DNA of 55,962 nucleotides from Ectocarpus siliculosus. Its lineage: Eukaryota; Sar; Phaeophyceae; Ectocarpales; Ectocarpaceae. Location of the stretch: positions 56,409 to 112,370 of the forward strand of contig FN648381.1 in NCBI GenBank assembly GCA_000310025.1. The letters run 5' to 3'. Positions 35,131-48,000 of this stretch are shown piece by piece. Every line of letters begins with the position of its first letter. Within the stretch, counting starts at the first letter, position 1. The position numbers and the translations under genes were made by a program. Under the pieces are notes generated by a model. The model ran no database searches and was not told where the DNA came from. It was given only the letters and a program-made list of their open reading frames with translations.

Positions 35131-38100
35131 AAAGAGCGAAAACTGTGGGTTTGCTTGATGGAAGGATGGGCTTTTTGCTCATGCTGTCCATGTGCCACAT
35201 GATCGTCGCTGCTGTTATATTTTGTTCGCTATGTAGTTGCCTTGCGTTGCTCACCGGCCGTGATTGTTTTTCGTCATGTCTGGAGGCCTCCCGCCCGTGC
35301 GTGCACGTTCTAACGATGACGTGGGCACCTCCGTGGCTAGATGTTGATGGCACAACTGAACGAATTTGCAAGGCCTAAATTGTGGGCCCTCGGCTTCGGT
35401 CCCTATGTCCCCGGTGTTGTGGTGAAGAAGAGATACAATAAGTGCAGATGGGGTGTGAACCACATGCCTTCTTTCATGTCTTGACTCTGGGGATACTGTA
35501 AAGTAGATAACAAAAGCTTTTTTTTGTCGCGGAAGGAAAATGGAGCGATTATATTGTTTGTTTACATGATCGGTGGTCTCCGATCGTTGTGTGTTTTCAG
35601 CAATAGACACATAGACACTCGTTCGCGTAGAAGTTCGCCGATGCCCCCCCCCCCCCCTTTCCCACTCCCTCTCTCTCTCTTGCGTGTTTGTTGGCGTTGT
35701 GCTACAGCGGGTGGTGTGTGGGTACGTACCTAGCAGCGGCCGCGGAACCCTACCTTGAACGCGCGACACCTCTTATGCCACATCCCGGCCCGACACCTAC
35801 TACTTGTTACTGTGAACCAGGTGCTCGTTCCCGTGAGCACCTCAGTCATCGATGACATGTGGGCGGCTCTCAGGAGCTAGCGCGATGAGCACAACGATGT
35901 GGCGATGGACAGCTAAGGATCCTTACCGGAGTCGCCTGCGGTGGGGTCAACGCCCTCGGCCGCGCTAGAGCCTGGATCAGCGAGCGTACAAACCCCGCAG
36001 CGGGAGGCGGAAGAAAGGGTGATCAGCGATTCAACAAGAAGTGAGTGTTGAGTACTCGTAGACTTCAACGCCGAAGTGGTCTTGTGCAGGTGCAGGTCGT
36101 TTGCCGTGTTTTGTTGCTGGTATTTCGTGTTCATAATAATGTTTTCTTTTGTTGTTGTTTTTGTGATGTGGCTTGTTGGTTCCAAAGGCAAAGTAAAATG
36201 CCTTGTAGACCCCAACCAAAAACGTTCGAGCCTGTGCACGCAACAACGCTTCTCCGGATATTTCTACCGGTTCGGAGGGGAAGAAAAAGTTGGATGTTGA
36301 ACAGGCGGTGTGTTGTTCGTCTCGTCTCCTAAGAAATCTTGAAGTCAGAAAAACCTCTCTGACAAATGGCGCAACCGTCCAACGCGTCGTCCCTCAATGC
36401 TGTTCCGTTGCTGTTGCAAAGGCACAGCCGATGACAGGCGTACGCGTATCTCTCACTTCGTAAGTAAGCGTAGCGATATCAACCTTTCGGTGCAAACGAA
36501 TTGGGTATGACGTGGTTCACTAACAAATAGATCCGTCGCACACGACTGGGCTCTGGTCGAATTTTCTTCTCGTTTACTGTTTTTTTCTTGAAAGTAGAGT
36601 TTAAGTGCGTCTGTCTATTCGTTTGATTGCCTCTCCTCTTCCTTTCTTCTCTATTTGGTGTACATGCTACTGTTCTCTTTCGAGGTCCACTGTCCTCTTC
36701 TGCGTCGTACCAGGGTCGTTGTTGCGTGTGTGTTTTAGTTGATCGTGTTCGGAACGTAGAGGAGATAGCAGCAGGTCCAATCTACACCGGGATCCTGTGC
36801 GCGGGGGCGGGAGGGATTTTTTTTGTGTTGGAAAGCGCGCGCGTTGGGGGTGGCGGTTCGGGCGGGGGAGGGGGAGGGGGAGGGGGAGGGGGAGGGGGAG
36901 GGGGGGGATGAATAACTGCCGTTGCCCCAGAAAACAAATCGCAACACGCAGCCTATCGCAGGCACAGGTATGCCCCCGGTTTCTCGTGGTATGCGGGTGT
37001 GAACGCAACGGCATTTATGCGCATGACTGTATTTCCGGACGTCCCTCTGCTTGTATACCACGTACGCGCAGCTCTCACGTGCTTCCGGTTGTTGACGTGT
37101 CTATCACGCCCCAGGTGACGCTGCTGCTGCAACCGTTCAATCGTGTTGACCCCACCCCTTCACACAGGTTGTTCGAGGCGATGGTGTCTGTGTGGAACTA
37201 CAACATGAAGCAGGAGGCGAAAACAACCAAGGTCGACTGCATGAAAACCGCGAAGTTTGCTTCTCCGGCCCTACAAGCAAGTGGAGAGTGATGCGGCGTA
37301 GAATGTTGCCATTGTTATTCCCTGCTTCTGGTGGTGGGTCTTTGACGTGGGCGGACGCGGGGCGGGCTGTGGAATGTATTGCGTGGCAACCTTTGTACAG
37401 GCAGACGCTATCTTGCTTCGTCACGCAAGTTAGCGGTTGGCAGAGTTTGGTTGCGGTTTAGAACTCGTTTGCGTTTGCGCACGCCAGGAGTACTTAAGCA
37501 GGAACCGTCCGCGCTGATTCATTGGTATCTGTTCCATCATTTCGTTTTGAATTGCTCATGGTAACGTTTTATTTTCTTGTAGTAACAGATTGCCGGCCAG
37601 AAACAAGGTTGATTGTGTTGTGAAGATTTGCTGAAAATCGTTGGCCGACACTGTAGTTGTTTTTCGTGGTGGCGACTCGTACGCACCATATTTTGTGCTT
37701 GGGTTATTGTCTGTAGAGTGCTTCCGTTGTGAGATGTTTCTGCGACAACCGTGTGTGTTTGTTTACGAAAATGTTTCTCACCTCTTGCACACGCGTCACG
37801 TGCGTGCCACAGAGCCAGAGGCGTGTTGTGAAGGACTGCGACCAGCTGTGGGGTTTGGGTTACTTCGCATATTACTTAACGGGTTGGTTGCGTTTTCTGG
37901 TGCGTGGGTACTTTTTTTTTAGTGATGGTCATCTAGAGAACCCGGTCTGTGCGGCTCGTTCGCGTCGCCTTTTTCTTCGTGCGCCGACTTGCGCTTGTGG
38001 TGATGAAGTGTGGAATTATGAGAGTTGTTTGGTGATTTGTGCGCTAGTTTCGCGGTTTGTGGCGCGGTGTTCTTTTTTTTTGTCCCGGTGCCGTCGTTCA

Positions 38101-38450
38101 AGGAGGTTCTACCACCTATAATGGCCGGATTCTGGAACGCTGTGGTCTCACTGCAAACAAGCGTCCCGGTCTGATTTCGTTGTGGAAGACGCCTGAAGCA
38201 GGGAATAGACGAGCAAGCAGCGAATGGGCCAGCGTCGTCAAAACGTGCGTGGTGTAGGTGGAGAGTTGATAACGCGTGAAGGTTTGTTTCGGAGTTTTTG
38301 GTTGACCGGTTGAGTTGGTTTAGGTCGGCACTCTCATGTAGTCGTGCGACGGACGAGCAAACAAGTAGTTGAGGCGGTGCTCGTATCAGGCCCTCTTTGT
38401 TTCGTGCGATATGTAGGGTTGTTATAGTACATGGGTCCAAACTCTTAGAT
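35131..38450. other. Unassigned DNA
   Basis: No gene could be supported. A C15 tract at about 35644 and a (GGGGGA)n tract at about 36861-36907 are present. A plus-strand frame at 36908-37291 reads through a segment (VTLLLQPFNRVDP) faintly like the ThxLQPLD block of pogo/Tigger-type DDE transposases, without the catalytic blocks. I would not call it. The remaining frames lack motifs. Confidence 0.35.
36861..36907. repeat. (GGGGGA)n tract
   Basis: A purine-only tract of G5A units, about seven copies, capable of G-quadruplex formation. Confidence 0.95.
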
Positions 38451-38514
38451 GAGTCCTCCACAATGTTGGGTCGGGGGGCGTTGTCCAACGTCCTCGTTTT
38501 TTCGGGATTGTAGC

Positions 38515-39010
38515 AATGTGCACTTTTTTATCTCACAGGAGGCCCATTTTCTTGTCGAACCTTGGGCAACCCCTTTCCCTCGAACCCTGCTCAACCCTCT
38601 CGGAAAATCTGAACCCTGCCCAAGGTTGGGTTGGAGGACGTTGTCCAACATGGTCGATTTCTCGGACCTTGTCTAGTGTGCACTTTTTTACCTTGCACAA
38701 GGCCCATTTTCTTGTCGAACCTTGGGCAACCCCTTTCCCTCGAACCCTGCTCAACCCTCTCGGAAAATCTGAACCCTGCCCAAGGTTGGGTTGGAGGACG
38801 TTGTCCAACATAGTCGATTTCTCGGACCTTGTCTAGTGTGCACTTTTTTACCTTGCACACGGCCCATTTTCTTGTCGAACCTTGGGCAACCCCTTTCCCT
38901 CGAACCCTGCCCAACCCTCTCGGAAAATCTGTACCTTGCCCAAGGTTGGGTTGGAGGATGTTGTCCAACATGGTCGATTTCTCGGGCCTTGTATAATGTG
39001 CACTTTTTTT
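38515..39010. repeat. 160-bp tandem repeat, about three units
   Basis: Units start with GTGCACTTTTTTA at about 38518, 38678, 38838 and 38998 (the last one truncated). Each carries GGCCCATTTTCTTGTCGAAC, TTCCCTCGAACCCTGC and CAAGGTTGGGTTGGAGGA. 160 is not a multiple of 3, yet all frames stay open over several units on both strands. I take that as composition, not coding. Confidence 0.93.
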
Positions 39011-39561
39011 GGGGGGGGTTCCTTGCACAAGGTCAAACCTTTTCACGTTATGGCACCTTGGCCAAGGGGGGGGTAGCGTCCACCTGTGCAGCCACACAAC
39101 GAACGAAGCAACAGAATGACAATGACATCTATCGGCCACGAGCTGTGTGTACGGCTCCCTTTCCTCGCCAGTCAGTCAGTGCTGTCTTGCCCCTCCCAGC
39201 AGCGGTGCGTGTTTATAGCTGATTCATCCTCTGTTTCTCCTGGTCTGTCTGTCTGTCTGTCTGTTGTGTGGTTTCGAAGGGAGCCAACTGCTGCGTTTGT
39301 GTGTGTTTTCCCCCAGGCCGTAGGGTTTATCGATGGTCTCTCTTCACACACCGAAACAACAGTAATGACAATGATATCCGCCACCAGCTTGCTGGTGTGG
39401 CTCCCTTCTCCTGCCAGTGCTGTCTTGACAATCCCGGCGGTGTTGCGTGTTTCGCTGAGTGCTTCCTCTGTTTCCCCCAATGTGTATGTGGTGTGAACGA
39501 AGCAAACCACCGCGGTGTGTGTGTGTCGGAGATCTCCGATGGCTTGGCTGGGCGAGTCTGT

Positions 39562-39660
39562 TCGGATATCCTATGGTTTTAGGTACACATGTCGGTGAAG
39601 CACGGCGATCTGATCTCCTATGGTTTTAGGTACACATGTCGGTGAAGCACAGCGATCTGC
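39562..39660. repeat. Two-copy direct repeat (about 53 bp)
   Basis: TCCTATGGTTTTAGGTACAC followed by ATGTCGGTGAAGCAC occurs twice in tandem. It lies at the 3' side of the Copia remnant. Confidence 0.85.
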
Positions 39661-40300
39661 TGTCGTAGCACGACCAAACCGGTGTGGTCAAGATCGCCCT
39701 ATTTTCTTGCTCCTCAGAAGCCAGCAGATCATCAAACCGTACTCTGAAGCCCTCGTTGTGTTCGAAAAGGAGCGAAACGTTAGACGGTCGCAAATTAAAA
39801 GTTGGGCCCCTGGTAGATACAGCCTTTTTTTCCCTCGTGGGGATGAGAAGGGAAAAAATGTCGCTCACTTCGCTCGCTGCGCGGCTCATTATAAATATTG
39901 TGAGATTTGCCCCGCACCCAGCGGGAAGTGTGTACGCCTGCTTCACGTCCCAGTGATTGAGATTCATGCCCCTCTCGCTTGCTACCGCAAGCATCAGTTT
40001 AATGGGTGCGGATGATGGGCAAGGGGAACACGAATGGATATAGTCCACGTTCGGGATTTGCGACAACTCCCTGGCAACCAGACGCGCTTTGACAATCTTC
40101 CCTTCCTTGTTTGTCTTCAAACTGAAACACCACTTCGAGCCCACAGGTCTACGCCCATCTGTAGCGCCGTCTACAAATAAACGAAAACGTTCCCGTGCCC
40201 ACGTGCACATCAAACTCTTCCCTTATGGCCTGTTCCCACCGCTCTCTGTACTCGGACTTGGCAGCGCCGCCTACGTTCATGGGGGGGGGGGTTCTTAGTC
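39626..40300 (-). pseudogene. Ty1/Copia reverse transcriptase remnant
   Basis: Reading leftwards: a RERWEQAIREEFDVH segment at about 40190-40260 is typical of the start of Copia RT. After a frameshift it continues RRPVGSKWCFSLKTNKEGK, IVKARLVARELSQ, NVDYIHSCSP and LNHWDVKQAY, the N-terminal palm blocks up to the first catalytic Asp. After KQAY the similarity stops, and the fingers, the YVDD box and RNase H are absent. It is a 5' fragment of RT joined to unrelated sequence, with a G10 tract at its upstream edge. Confidence 0.82.
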
Positions 40301-41148
40301 ACTCGGACACTTGCCTATGGGGGATGCACTTCGCTCGTAGGATGCCAGAGATGTCTCGAACGCGTCTGGCGAGTTGAGCATAATGTCCTCCGCCCCCAGC
40401 AGGAGGCCCTCAGCCTCTTGGCGCGCGGTGTAGTCCTCCTCAGCGCGCTCACACAGGAACCCTCCCACCACTCTCGTCACCAGCCTCTAGCCACGCGAGG
40501 TACCGTCGAGAGCATCCAGCGGTCCAACTCCTCCGTGCTGTCGATGGGCAGTGACACGTCTGTGTCGCCCACAGGATAGTGCCTATTAGCAGCTATAAAC
40601 TGGCCGTGCAAGTCGACGGTCTTTGCGACTTGGGCGAACGATTTTCGCCACGAATCAATACCGTGGCCGCGGCTCTTTCCGTCTAAAAGCGGGCATTCAC
40701 CGTCACTATTTTCTGGTGGCTACTGCTGTAGCAATCGACGAACTCGTTATGGCCTCAAGTCACGGGTTTCTCATCTGGGGTTACCCCCCTCGCTTCCCCG
40801 TTGTTCGGTCCTACGCCCGGGCCCACTCCGGCTGGTCCCACATTATTCGCCAGGAGTATGCTGGCCCAGTCGCTTCCTAGCAGCTGACGTTGTGCCTGTC
40901 CACCAGCCGTTGCTTGCTGGAGAAGCCCGCCGCCTCCGCCGCGCGGCTGCATGTTGGTATCCGGGGGCGGCAGCGCAGGTAACCCTTCTGGCTTCGTCCA
41001 CCGCCACGCTACCAGGCACGTCCTTCAACATCGACTCGTTCACGAGGGGCGCCAACCGAGAACCCTGCAACTGCAAGCTTTCAAGCTCCGCGTCAAGATT
41101 CTCTAGCTCTGGCGCGCGGCTATCCGCTCGCACCATCGAGGTATTCAT
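40301..41148 (-). pseudogene. Probable Copia linker region between integrase and RT
   Basis: Two minus-strand frames (40843-41148 and 40295-40480) read Glu/Leu- and Ala/Arg-rich sequence directly upstream of the RT remnant. That is where Copia polyproteins have a poorly conserved linker. No integrase catalytic motif is visible. The assignment is by position only. Confidence 0.35.
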
Positions 41149-41224
41149 CTCCGGCGTGGCTCACCCCAATGCGACTTCCCTCAAGAGGCGAACCCTAGAT
41201 TATTTGCGGCTTGGACAATGAATT

Positions 41225-41833
41225 ATGTTCGAGTTACACTTGTCTCGGTGGTGTATTAACTTCGCAAGAGGAGATAGTACCTCGCTCCACATCCCCCTTG
41301 GCAAGTCTTGGTGTAGTGCTTCACCGCGGAGCACTCGTCAATGCCGTAGGAGGTTGCATCCATCGATCTCACTCTCATGACCCTGTCAACGTATTCCTGT
41401 TTGGGGCACCGCGAGCCGCCGTATCCAATCGCCCTCCGGACAAAGTCAGGACTCACTCCCGGTGTGTATTGGGGGAGGGACTGTCGGTACTGTTGAGAAG
41501 CACGATGACCACTAGACTACCAGTCAGCGGCTGACTGGTAGTCTAGTGGTCATCGTGCTTCTCAACAGTACCGACAGTCCCTCCCCCAATACACACCGGG
41601 AGTGAGTCCTGACTTTGTCCGGAGGGCGATTGGATACGGCGGCTCGCGGTGCCCCAAACAGGAATACGTTGACAGGGTCATGAGAGTGAGATCGATGGAT
41701 GCAACCTCCTACGGCATTGACGAGTGCTCCGCGGTGAAGCACTACACCAAGACTTGCCAAGGGGGATGTGGAGCGAGGTACTATCTCCTCTTGCGAAGTT
41801 AATACACCACCGAGACAAGTGTAACTCGAACAT
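41225..41833. repeat. Perfect palindrome, 304-bp arms
   Basis: 41225-41528 is the exact reverse complement of 41530-41833, with one centre base at 41529. The right arm runs into the gap, so the true arm may be longer. The inner 38 bp of each arm (from TGTTGAGAAGCACGATGACC to the centre) recurs as a 77-bp imperfect palindrome at 50030-50106. Each arm reads outward as a short frame with a VMRVRSMDATSYGIDE segment and a KTCQGGCGARYYL cysteine cluster. Confidence 0.93.
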
Positions 41834-41882
41834 NNNNNNNNNNNNNNNNNNNNNNNNNNNNNNNNNNNNNNNNNNNNNNNNN
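41834..41882. other. Assembly gap
   Basis: A run of 49 N directly at the outer end of the palindrome's right arm. Confidence 0.99.
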
Positions 41883-41934
41883 CCCCCCCCAAACGCCATA
41901 CTATATCCTATATAAACCACACCATACTAATTCC

Positions 41935-41946
41935 TATATAAAAAGG
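41935..41946 (+). promoter_or_regulatory. Candidate TATA box of the large gene
   Basis: TATATAAAAAGG lies 108 bp before the first ATG at 42043, with a similar TATATAAA at 41909. Transcription would start near 41965-41975, giving a short leader. Confidence 0.5.
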
Positions 41947-42042
41947 GGAACCGTACGACCCAGGGGGGGTCTTTGTGCATCTGCGTCCCCCCTAGCCTGT
42001 GCGCTTGCGGGTGCTGTGGGGTGCTTGCGTACCACGGAGAGC

Positions 42043-45000
42043 ATGATGAGTGCTCCCTCAGGGGCAGGCGTAAGCCTAGACCGAGCAGCTTTCCGGCAGC
42101 AGGACTGGCTGCAGCGACATTGCACAGAGAAAAGCAACAGCGAAGGTGGTGTGGAGTGGATTTGCTCTTGCGGGCAAGGATTCGGCGATGGCTCTGGGGT
42201 AGACGCGGCGACGTCTGTACAGCATGAGCTCTCGGACAAGCACAAAGCGTGAGTAGTGCGGAGGAGTGACGACTTTGGGGGTGTTGTTTGCTGTGAACGC
42301 TGCCTCTTACACCATTCTCTAGACGTCTCTAACATGAGAACCTATTTTGTGCAACCCAGCAAAAGTTGAACCCAGCAAGCAACATGCGGCGTGATTACCG
42401 TAGGCGACACAAGATACCACACCCCCTGGAAAAATGTTAAAAGCTCGACTACTGTACAGAAGTACTCCACAGCAGTAGAAAGAGTGGCGGTGCCGTAAAT
42501 GGTGGCGTTAAAACCTTCTCGTCGAGGGCTTTTCCAGAAAAATGCCACCAAGATTTTGGGATGCTCTTCGTCGTGGGGTGCAGTCGCGCGGAAAAAAACG
42601 CTCCGGGGGGTGTGGTTTCTTGTGTCACCTACGGCCGCTACGCTGTTTTGTAGGGCAAGGAGGTTGATGAGCGCTGGCTACTCCTAACCCTAAGCTTGAA
42701 CAGAGCGCTGTATCGACGTAGTCGATACCGGCGGCAGCAGCGGCAGCAGCGGCAGCAACGGCGGCCACAACGGCAGCTGGTGTATTGCGCGGAAAATTAC
42801 GCGCAAACAATACGGAACGTTCCAGCTACCAATGCAACTGGTTGTTCGACGTCCACACTAGATCTATAGCTTGAATGCAAAGAGGTTGAGCTGAGTTGAC
42901 GCTGGCCGCACCGCCCCCTCCTCTTCGACAACACAATAACGTTAGCAGTTATATCGAGGCGGTGAAGGAAGCAGCTCTGCCTATTTCACGCATCGCCAAG
43001 AAGAAGAGTGGCAAATGGATCTGCGAGTGCGTGAAAGATCTCGGGTCTGATCCCACGCGGTGGACCACAGTGCACGTGCAGCAGCACGAGGGTTCAAAGG
43101 ATCACACGTGAGTACAGATGTAACGTCTTCGTAAATAAAAGAGTGCCTGCTGATGCACGACTCGCCCTTCCGAAAAGTACACTTGCATAACTATATACAC
43201 GAGATTTGCAGAAGTGCTAACAGTCGCAAAACTGTTGTTCGAATCGTCAGGAGAGTCGTGAGTGCGAAGGCGAGAACCCCGACAGTGCTGAACTTTTTCT
43301 CCCGGGCGTCAGCATCATGCCCCACGCAGAGCGCAAACGAGTCAGTGGTGTCGATAGGGGCTAGTAGTGATGGGGGTGCTGGCAGTGAGGTTGAAGTGCT
43401 TTCCGGGCGAGCACCAGGCAGGCCTGAAGGTCAAGGCGCGGGCAGCGAGGTTGAGGTGCTTCCCGGCGGAGCTCTAGGCGGGCCTGTGAGTGGTGGGGCC
43501 GGCAGCAGGGTTGAGAGGCTTGCCGAGGGAACTGCAGGCGGACCTGAAGGTAGTGCGGGCAGGCTTGAGGTCGACAGCCGGGATGCACCGACGGAGATGC
43601 AGCCTGGGGAGAATGTCCAAACTCGCAACTACTGCGTGGGGCTACGTCCGGACGTCCAGGAACCTGTACTCCAGCACTACCCGACCACTCTGCATGGTGT
43701 CTCCTCCGCGACGATGTCGTGGGAAACTCGGATCGCTTCAGGGCGCGTTGCTCTTCATGCTGTGGACACGGCCATCGACGGAGTCCGGAAGCCCAGATGT
43801 TTGGGGACGGTGGGGCAAGAGGGAGAAACGTGCGACGCGTGCATGGACATCCAGTACAGGCGCGTATACAGAGGTGAGCTGACGCAGACACGGGGTATGA
43901 TCACCGCAAATCATAGACAGTGACATGGAGTTTCAAAAATTGTGTCAGGGTCGAGAAACACACTCCACACAACCCCGTGCTGTCATGGTTTCCTAGCTCC
44001 GAGTTTATGCATTCCCAACAACAGCAGGCCTTCTGCATGCTTCCGTCTTCGAGCAGGTTTGGTCGCAAGAGCTAAGCTGCGTGAAACGGATACCTCGCTG
44101 AAGAGTATCCCTTCAGATCTGTTGACTCCACACCAAAAACGAGCCCGGGGGAACGAGTGGAAGAAGAAGTTCGAAGTACAGAAACTTTTTACTCTGAATC
44201 AGCTAAGGAAGTGCATGGTTTCCCACCGTAGGCTCACACTCGCCAAGAGCATCTTGATTTACTTGGCGGACAAGGACGTGAGTGGCGTTCACAGATTGAT
44301 GAGTCAGGCGCGGCGAGACGGCCTCTCTCTGAACGCCATCCTGGGTAGGTTGCAGCAGGCAGTAGCTGGCACGTACAATGCCAAAGGGTACAGCGAGAAC
44401 GAGTATGACTTGGCAATCCTGGCCATGCGGCTGGGGGGGCAATCGCTGCTGCACGCTTTGCACAAGGCAGCGGGATTCCCGGGGGCAACAACGGTGTACG
44501 CGAAGATACGGGAGCGCTCGGTGAGTGGTATTGAGGGCAACGGAATTTAGAATCACCCCATTGCACGTCAGTCCCAGTCCATGGCAGCGCAGTAACTTTC
44601 GGGGAGTTGCCCACATTGTAGGTACCTCATGCCCGCCGATATTTTCTCTGCAACTCGTTTTCTTTGGTTCGATATCTACAGATGAAGTTCGCCCTCTGTG
44701 CGTCGGCTGACGTTGAGTGTCTGACTGCAGCCATCACCGCCAACCTGGAGCGCTTCGTCTCGCTGTACAAAGGAGAGAAGAGAGTTATAATCCTGCAGAT
44801 GGACGAGCTCGCTACGGAACAGCGTGCGAGATACGACCAAGAGGGGGATAACGTAAGTTACTTCAAGACCGCTTGAGCCAGGCGCGTGGAGGACGTTGTC
44901 CATCGGCAACAACGTCAATAATGTTGTATCACTTCGGGGAGAGCTTCGTTCCGTTACTAATAGCCGTCCTTCGTCCGTGTTGTGCGTGGATAATTCGCAG

Positions 45001-48000
45001 ATTGTCGGTTTGTGCGTGCAGTGCACTCCCCGCAAGAACACGAAGTTCGGTGGCGTGAGCAGCGTGGAAGAAATTGCGGGCATGCTCGACAAAGGGGAGT
45101 GCCACATCGGGCATCAACACACAGTCATCTCCGGAGCTGCTCTCGGGGATCGCCCATACCACGCAGTGCCATTGCTGGCGTTTGCGGTCTGCAACGAGCC
45201 GAATCCTCTCCAGCAGCAACTCGCTTTGAGAACGGTAAGCACGACGGCATCTTCCTGCGCACTTGTCATTCGTAAATGGCGCTCGCCTCTCCCCCCGTTT
45301 CGCTTGTTCACCACAAGCTACTCTCTCGTACATAAAGTCAGGAATATGCTAACACTCTTCTCCCGGCACCGCGTCTTGGGATCATTCCCCCACATCTCCA
45401 TTACACTCCCTCCATCTTGTTGCTGCAGGGAGTGTACCGTGTACTTGTCGCAGCTGTACAAATGATCGCAGCACATGTATCGCTATCGTCTTATGATGAA
45501 CGCCCTTTTCTGTCCCGCCGCCCACGTTGATGTGGCAGATCCTGGACGTGTGGAACTCGAACCCCGCCTTCGGTAACACCCTCGGCCCTATCGTGCTCGT
45601 GTGTTCGGATGGGGATGCGGTGAGGCGCAAAGTGTTGCACGACCTCACCAGCGGTGGCACATCGGACGTCTTGAACGTTTTCAAGCTCATGGACAAGACA
45701 ACCAGTGTAGAGGGCCTCATGCAGTGCTTTGATTTGAAGCACTGCGCGAAGCGATATCGCACGAAGGATATTTCGAAGAAGGGGGTCCGTGTGTCGGGGG
45801 GACTTGCGCTCAACCGCGACACTTATCCCGAGCTTTTTCGGGTGCACGACGGCAATCCTGAGGCCACGTACGACGCTCTGTTCAACCCGGACGACACGTG
45901 AATTCTAATGTTTCCTCCGCTGCAGCCCTGTGGTCTCTCTCCACCCTCCGTTCATTGGGTAGTTCCTGTTCGGCGCGCCGTCGAAGGTTGTGAAATTGAT
46001 ACAACGATCGCTTGGAACTACGTGTCCAACAACTTGAAATCTTCGTGCTGTACGTACTTCTCGGTCATTCAGGCAGAACGTGGGGCTCGGGGTGAGACTG
46101 CTTCAGAAGCAAGTGAAAGTTGCGAACGCCACCCAGGGACAGCTAGACGAGTTGGCGAAGAAGCCTGGGTTGGCAAAACTGCACGACGATTTGAAGGTGC
46201 GCACCGGCAATGCCCTACGAGACATCACTCATTCGTATCCTATTTAATCCCACGTGTATAGAGCCTTACCACGTGTGACACACCATACGTTCAGCCGGTT
46301 GCAAGCGGGTGTAGCTGTAGTACAGATTTCCCCCCTAGCATTCTCTTTCGTGCATGCAAGGTTCTTTTGGGTCGCGCGATCACTAGAAGTCGTTCTTCAG
46401 TCCCCTGCTCAATTCTTGGCATCGAAACAGGTGAAAGCGGCCATCGGAGAGAACCTTGTCGCTGTGTTGTGCGACCCTTCCAAGAGCGTGGGCCAGCTTC
46501 TGGAAGGGCTGTCGTGCGTCGCTCATTTGCTGCTCGTCCTGTTTCGCGTACATCGGACCGGGGTAATGACGGGGCAACTCTACCACGACACGCAGGCGAC
46601 GATTCGCGGCATCTTCTACTGTGTGCTGAAAGTGCAGGAGCACAGCGAGGCCATGGCAACGTTTCTCTGGCAGATTGGCACTAATTTGCTTGAGAACCTT
46701 TTTGCCGTGGTGCGGACCCTGACCAACGCCAGGAACGTCGATGGAAAGGAGCTTGGGGACCGCCTTGGCGCCGCTGTCACCCTCGAAGAAATCTACTGCA
46801 AGCACCCGGGCTGGGCGAAGACGTCTCGGCGCCTGAATGACTCTTGCGATCACATGAACGTGGAGACCTGGAAAAGCGCCGGGCCCACCGACAGTTGCAA
46901 CGTGCGGGTTGTGGATGTCCCTGAACAATGGAATGAGGGGCGGAGGAAGGCCACGGCCATCTTGCAGGCACACGAAGAGTACACCGACGTGACAGCTGCC
47001 ACATTCGAAGGCTTTGAGAAGGAGGGCATCACCATGTTCTTCCCTTTCGGGTAAGTTCACGCAGACTCTTTTGTTGCCGTTCACTGGACTGGAAGTTTTT
47101 GTTTGGACGAATGTCGTCTGTTGTAGTTTAACATTCTCCTTCCGCCAGACAAAATGCTCGCAAGAGGATGGGCCCTGTGCCCACATGACACTGTAATTTT
47201 TCGTGGACATGAACTTCTGACTGGGCCTAGGATAGTACTCTTTTTTATCGTGTGGCCACCCTCACCTCCGTCGCCGTCTTCTTTGTTGAACAAAGTAATT
47301 GAATCGTTTACACAATTTGCGACGAACCCATTATTGTCTGTCTACCATCTCCCGCGCGTTCCTTCCAAGGCCGTTGGAAGCTATGCCCGGATTGCGCCTG
47401 TCTGACAAAAACGGCACGGATGACGACGGGGATGGTCTCGGCGAGGGACTCGACGAGGGGGCATCTCCCACGGTCGCCGAGGGGGCGCCTCCCACTGTCG
47501 CCGAGGGTGCGTCTCCCACCGTCGCTGACGGAGAGTCCGACGATGCCGTCATCCGTGAAGCGTTCGAAACGGAGGGACTACATTCAGGGTCGCCCTCGCA
47601 CTCTCCCTTCCTCGAGGTTAACGGGAAAAAGGTGCGTCTCTCTGTATGTGGTCGTGTTCGCATGTTTCTTAACCTTGCTCACATTTGACTTACTCTCTTG
47701 TACCCCTCTTTTCACGCCAACTCTTGTTGTTCCCCCATGTTCCTGGTGCCCATCCCGTTTGCATCCGTCTTGGATGATAGGTCCACAAGGCATCAGCGGT
47801 GAGAGTGTACACCGGGCAGCATGCCAAAAACGCCTCCCGAGACCGCCTCATGCGAGTGCGGGCATTTACCACTGCAACAGGTGGGCCCACGGCCGCTGGC
47901 AGCCCCAACCTCGACGATTCAAGCTCTATTCTGCAGGTCGGAGCTCCTGTTGCGACGCTGTTTAGAATTCGTTCGGAACCTCGACAAGCCCCTCAGTACG

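Noticed and set aside
36908-37291. Possible pogo/Tigger-like transposase tail
   Set aside because: Only one faint LQP-type segment; no catalytic residues and no neighbouring match.
37919-38488. Minus-strand 189-codon frame
   Set aside because: No recognisable motif, overlapping open frames on the other strand, and part of it enters the satellite.
38591-39139. Minus-strand 182-codon frame
   Set aside because: It runs through the 160-bp tandem repeat and shifts phase each unit; there is no independent coding signal.
42684-42696. Telomere-like CCTAACCCTAA
   Set aside because: About two units only, inside an intron; chance occurrence.
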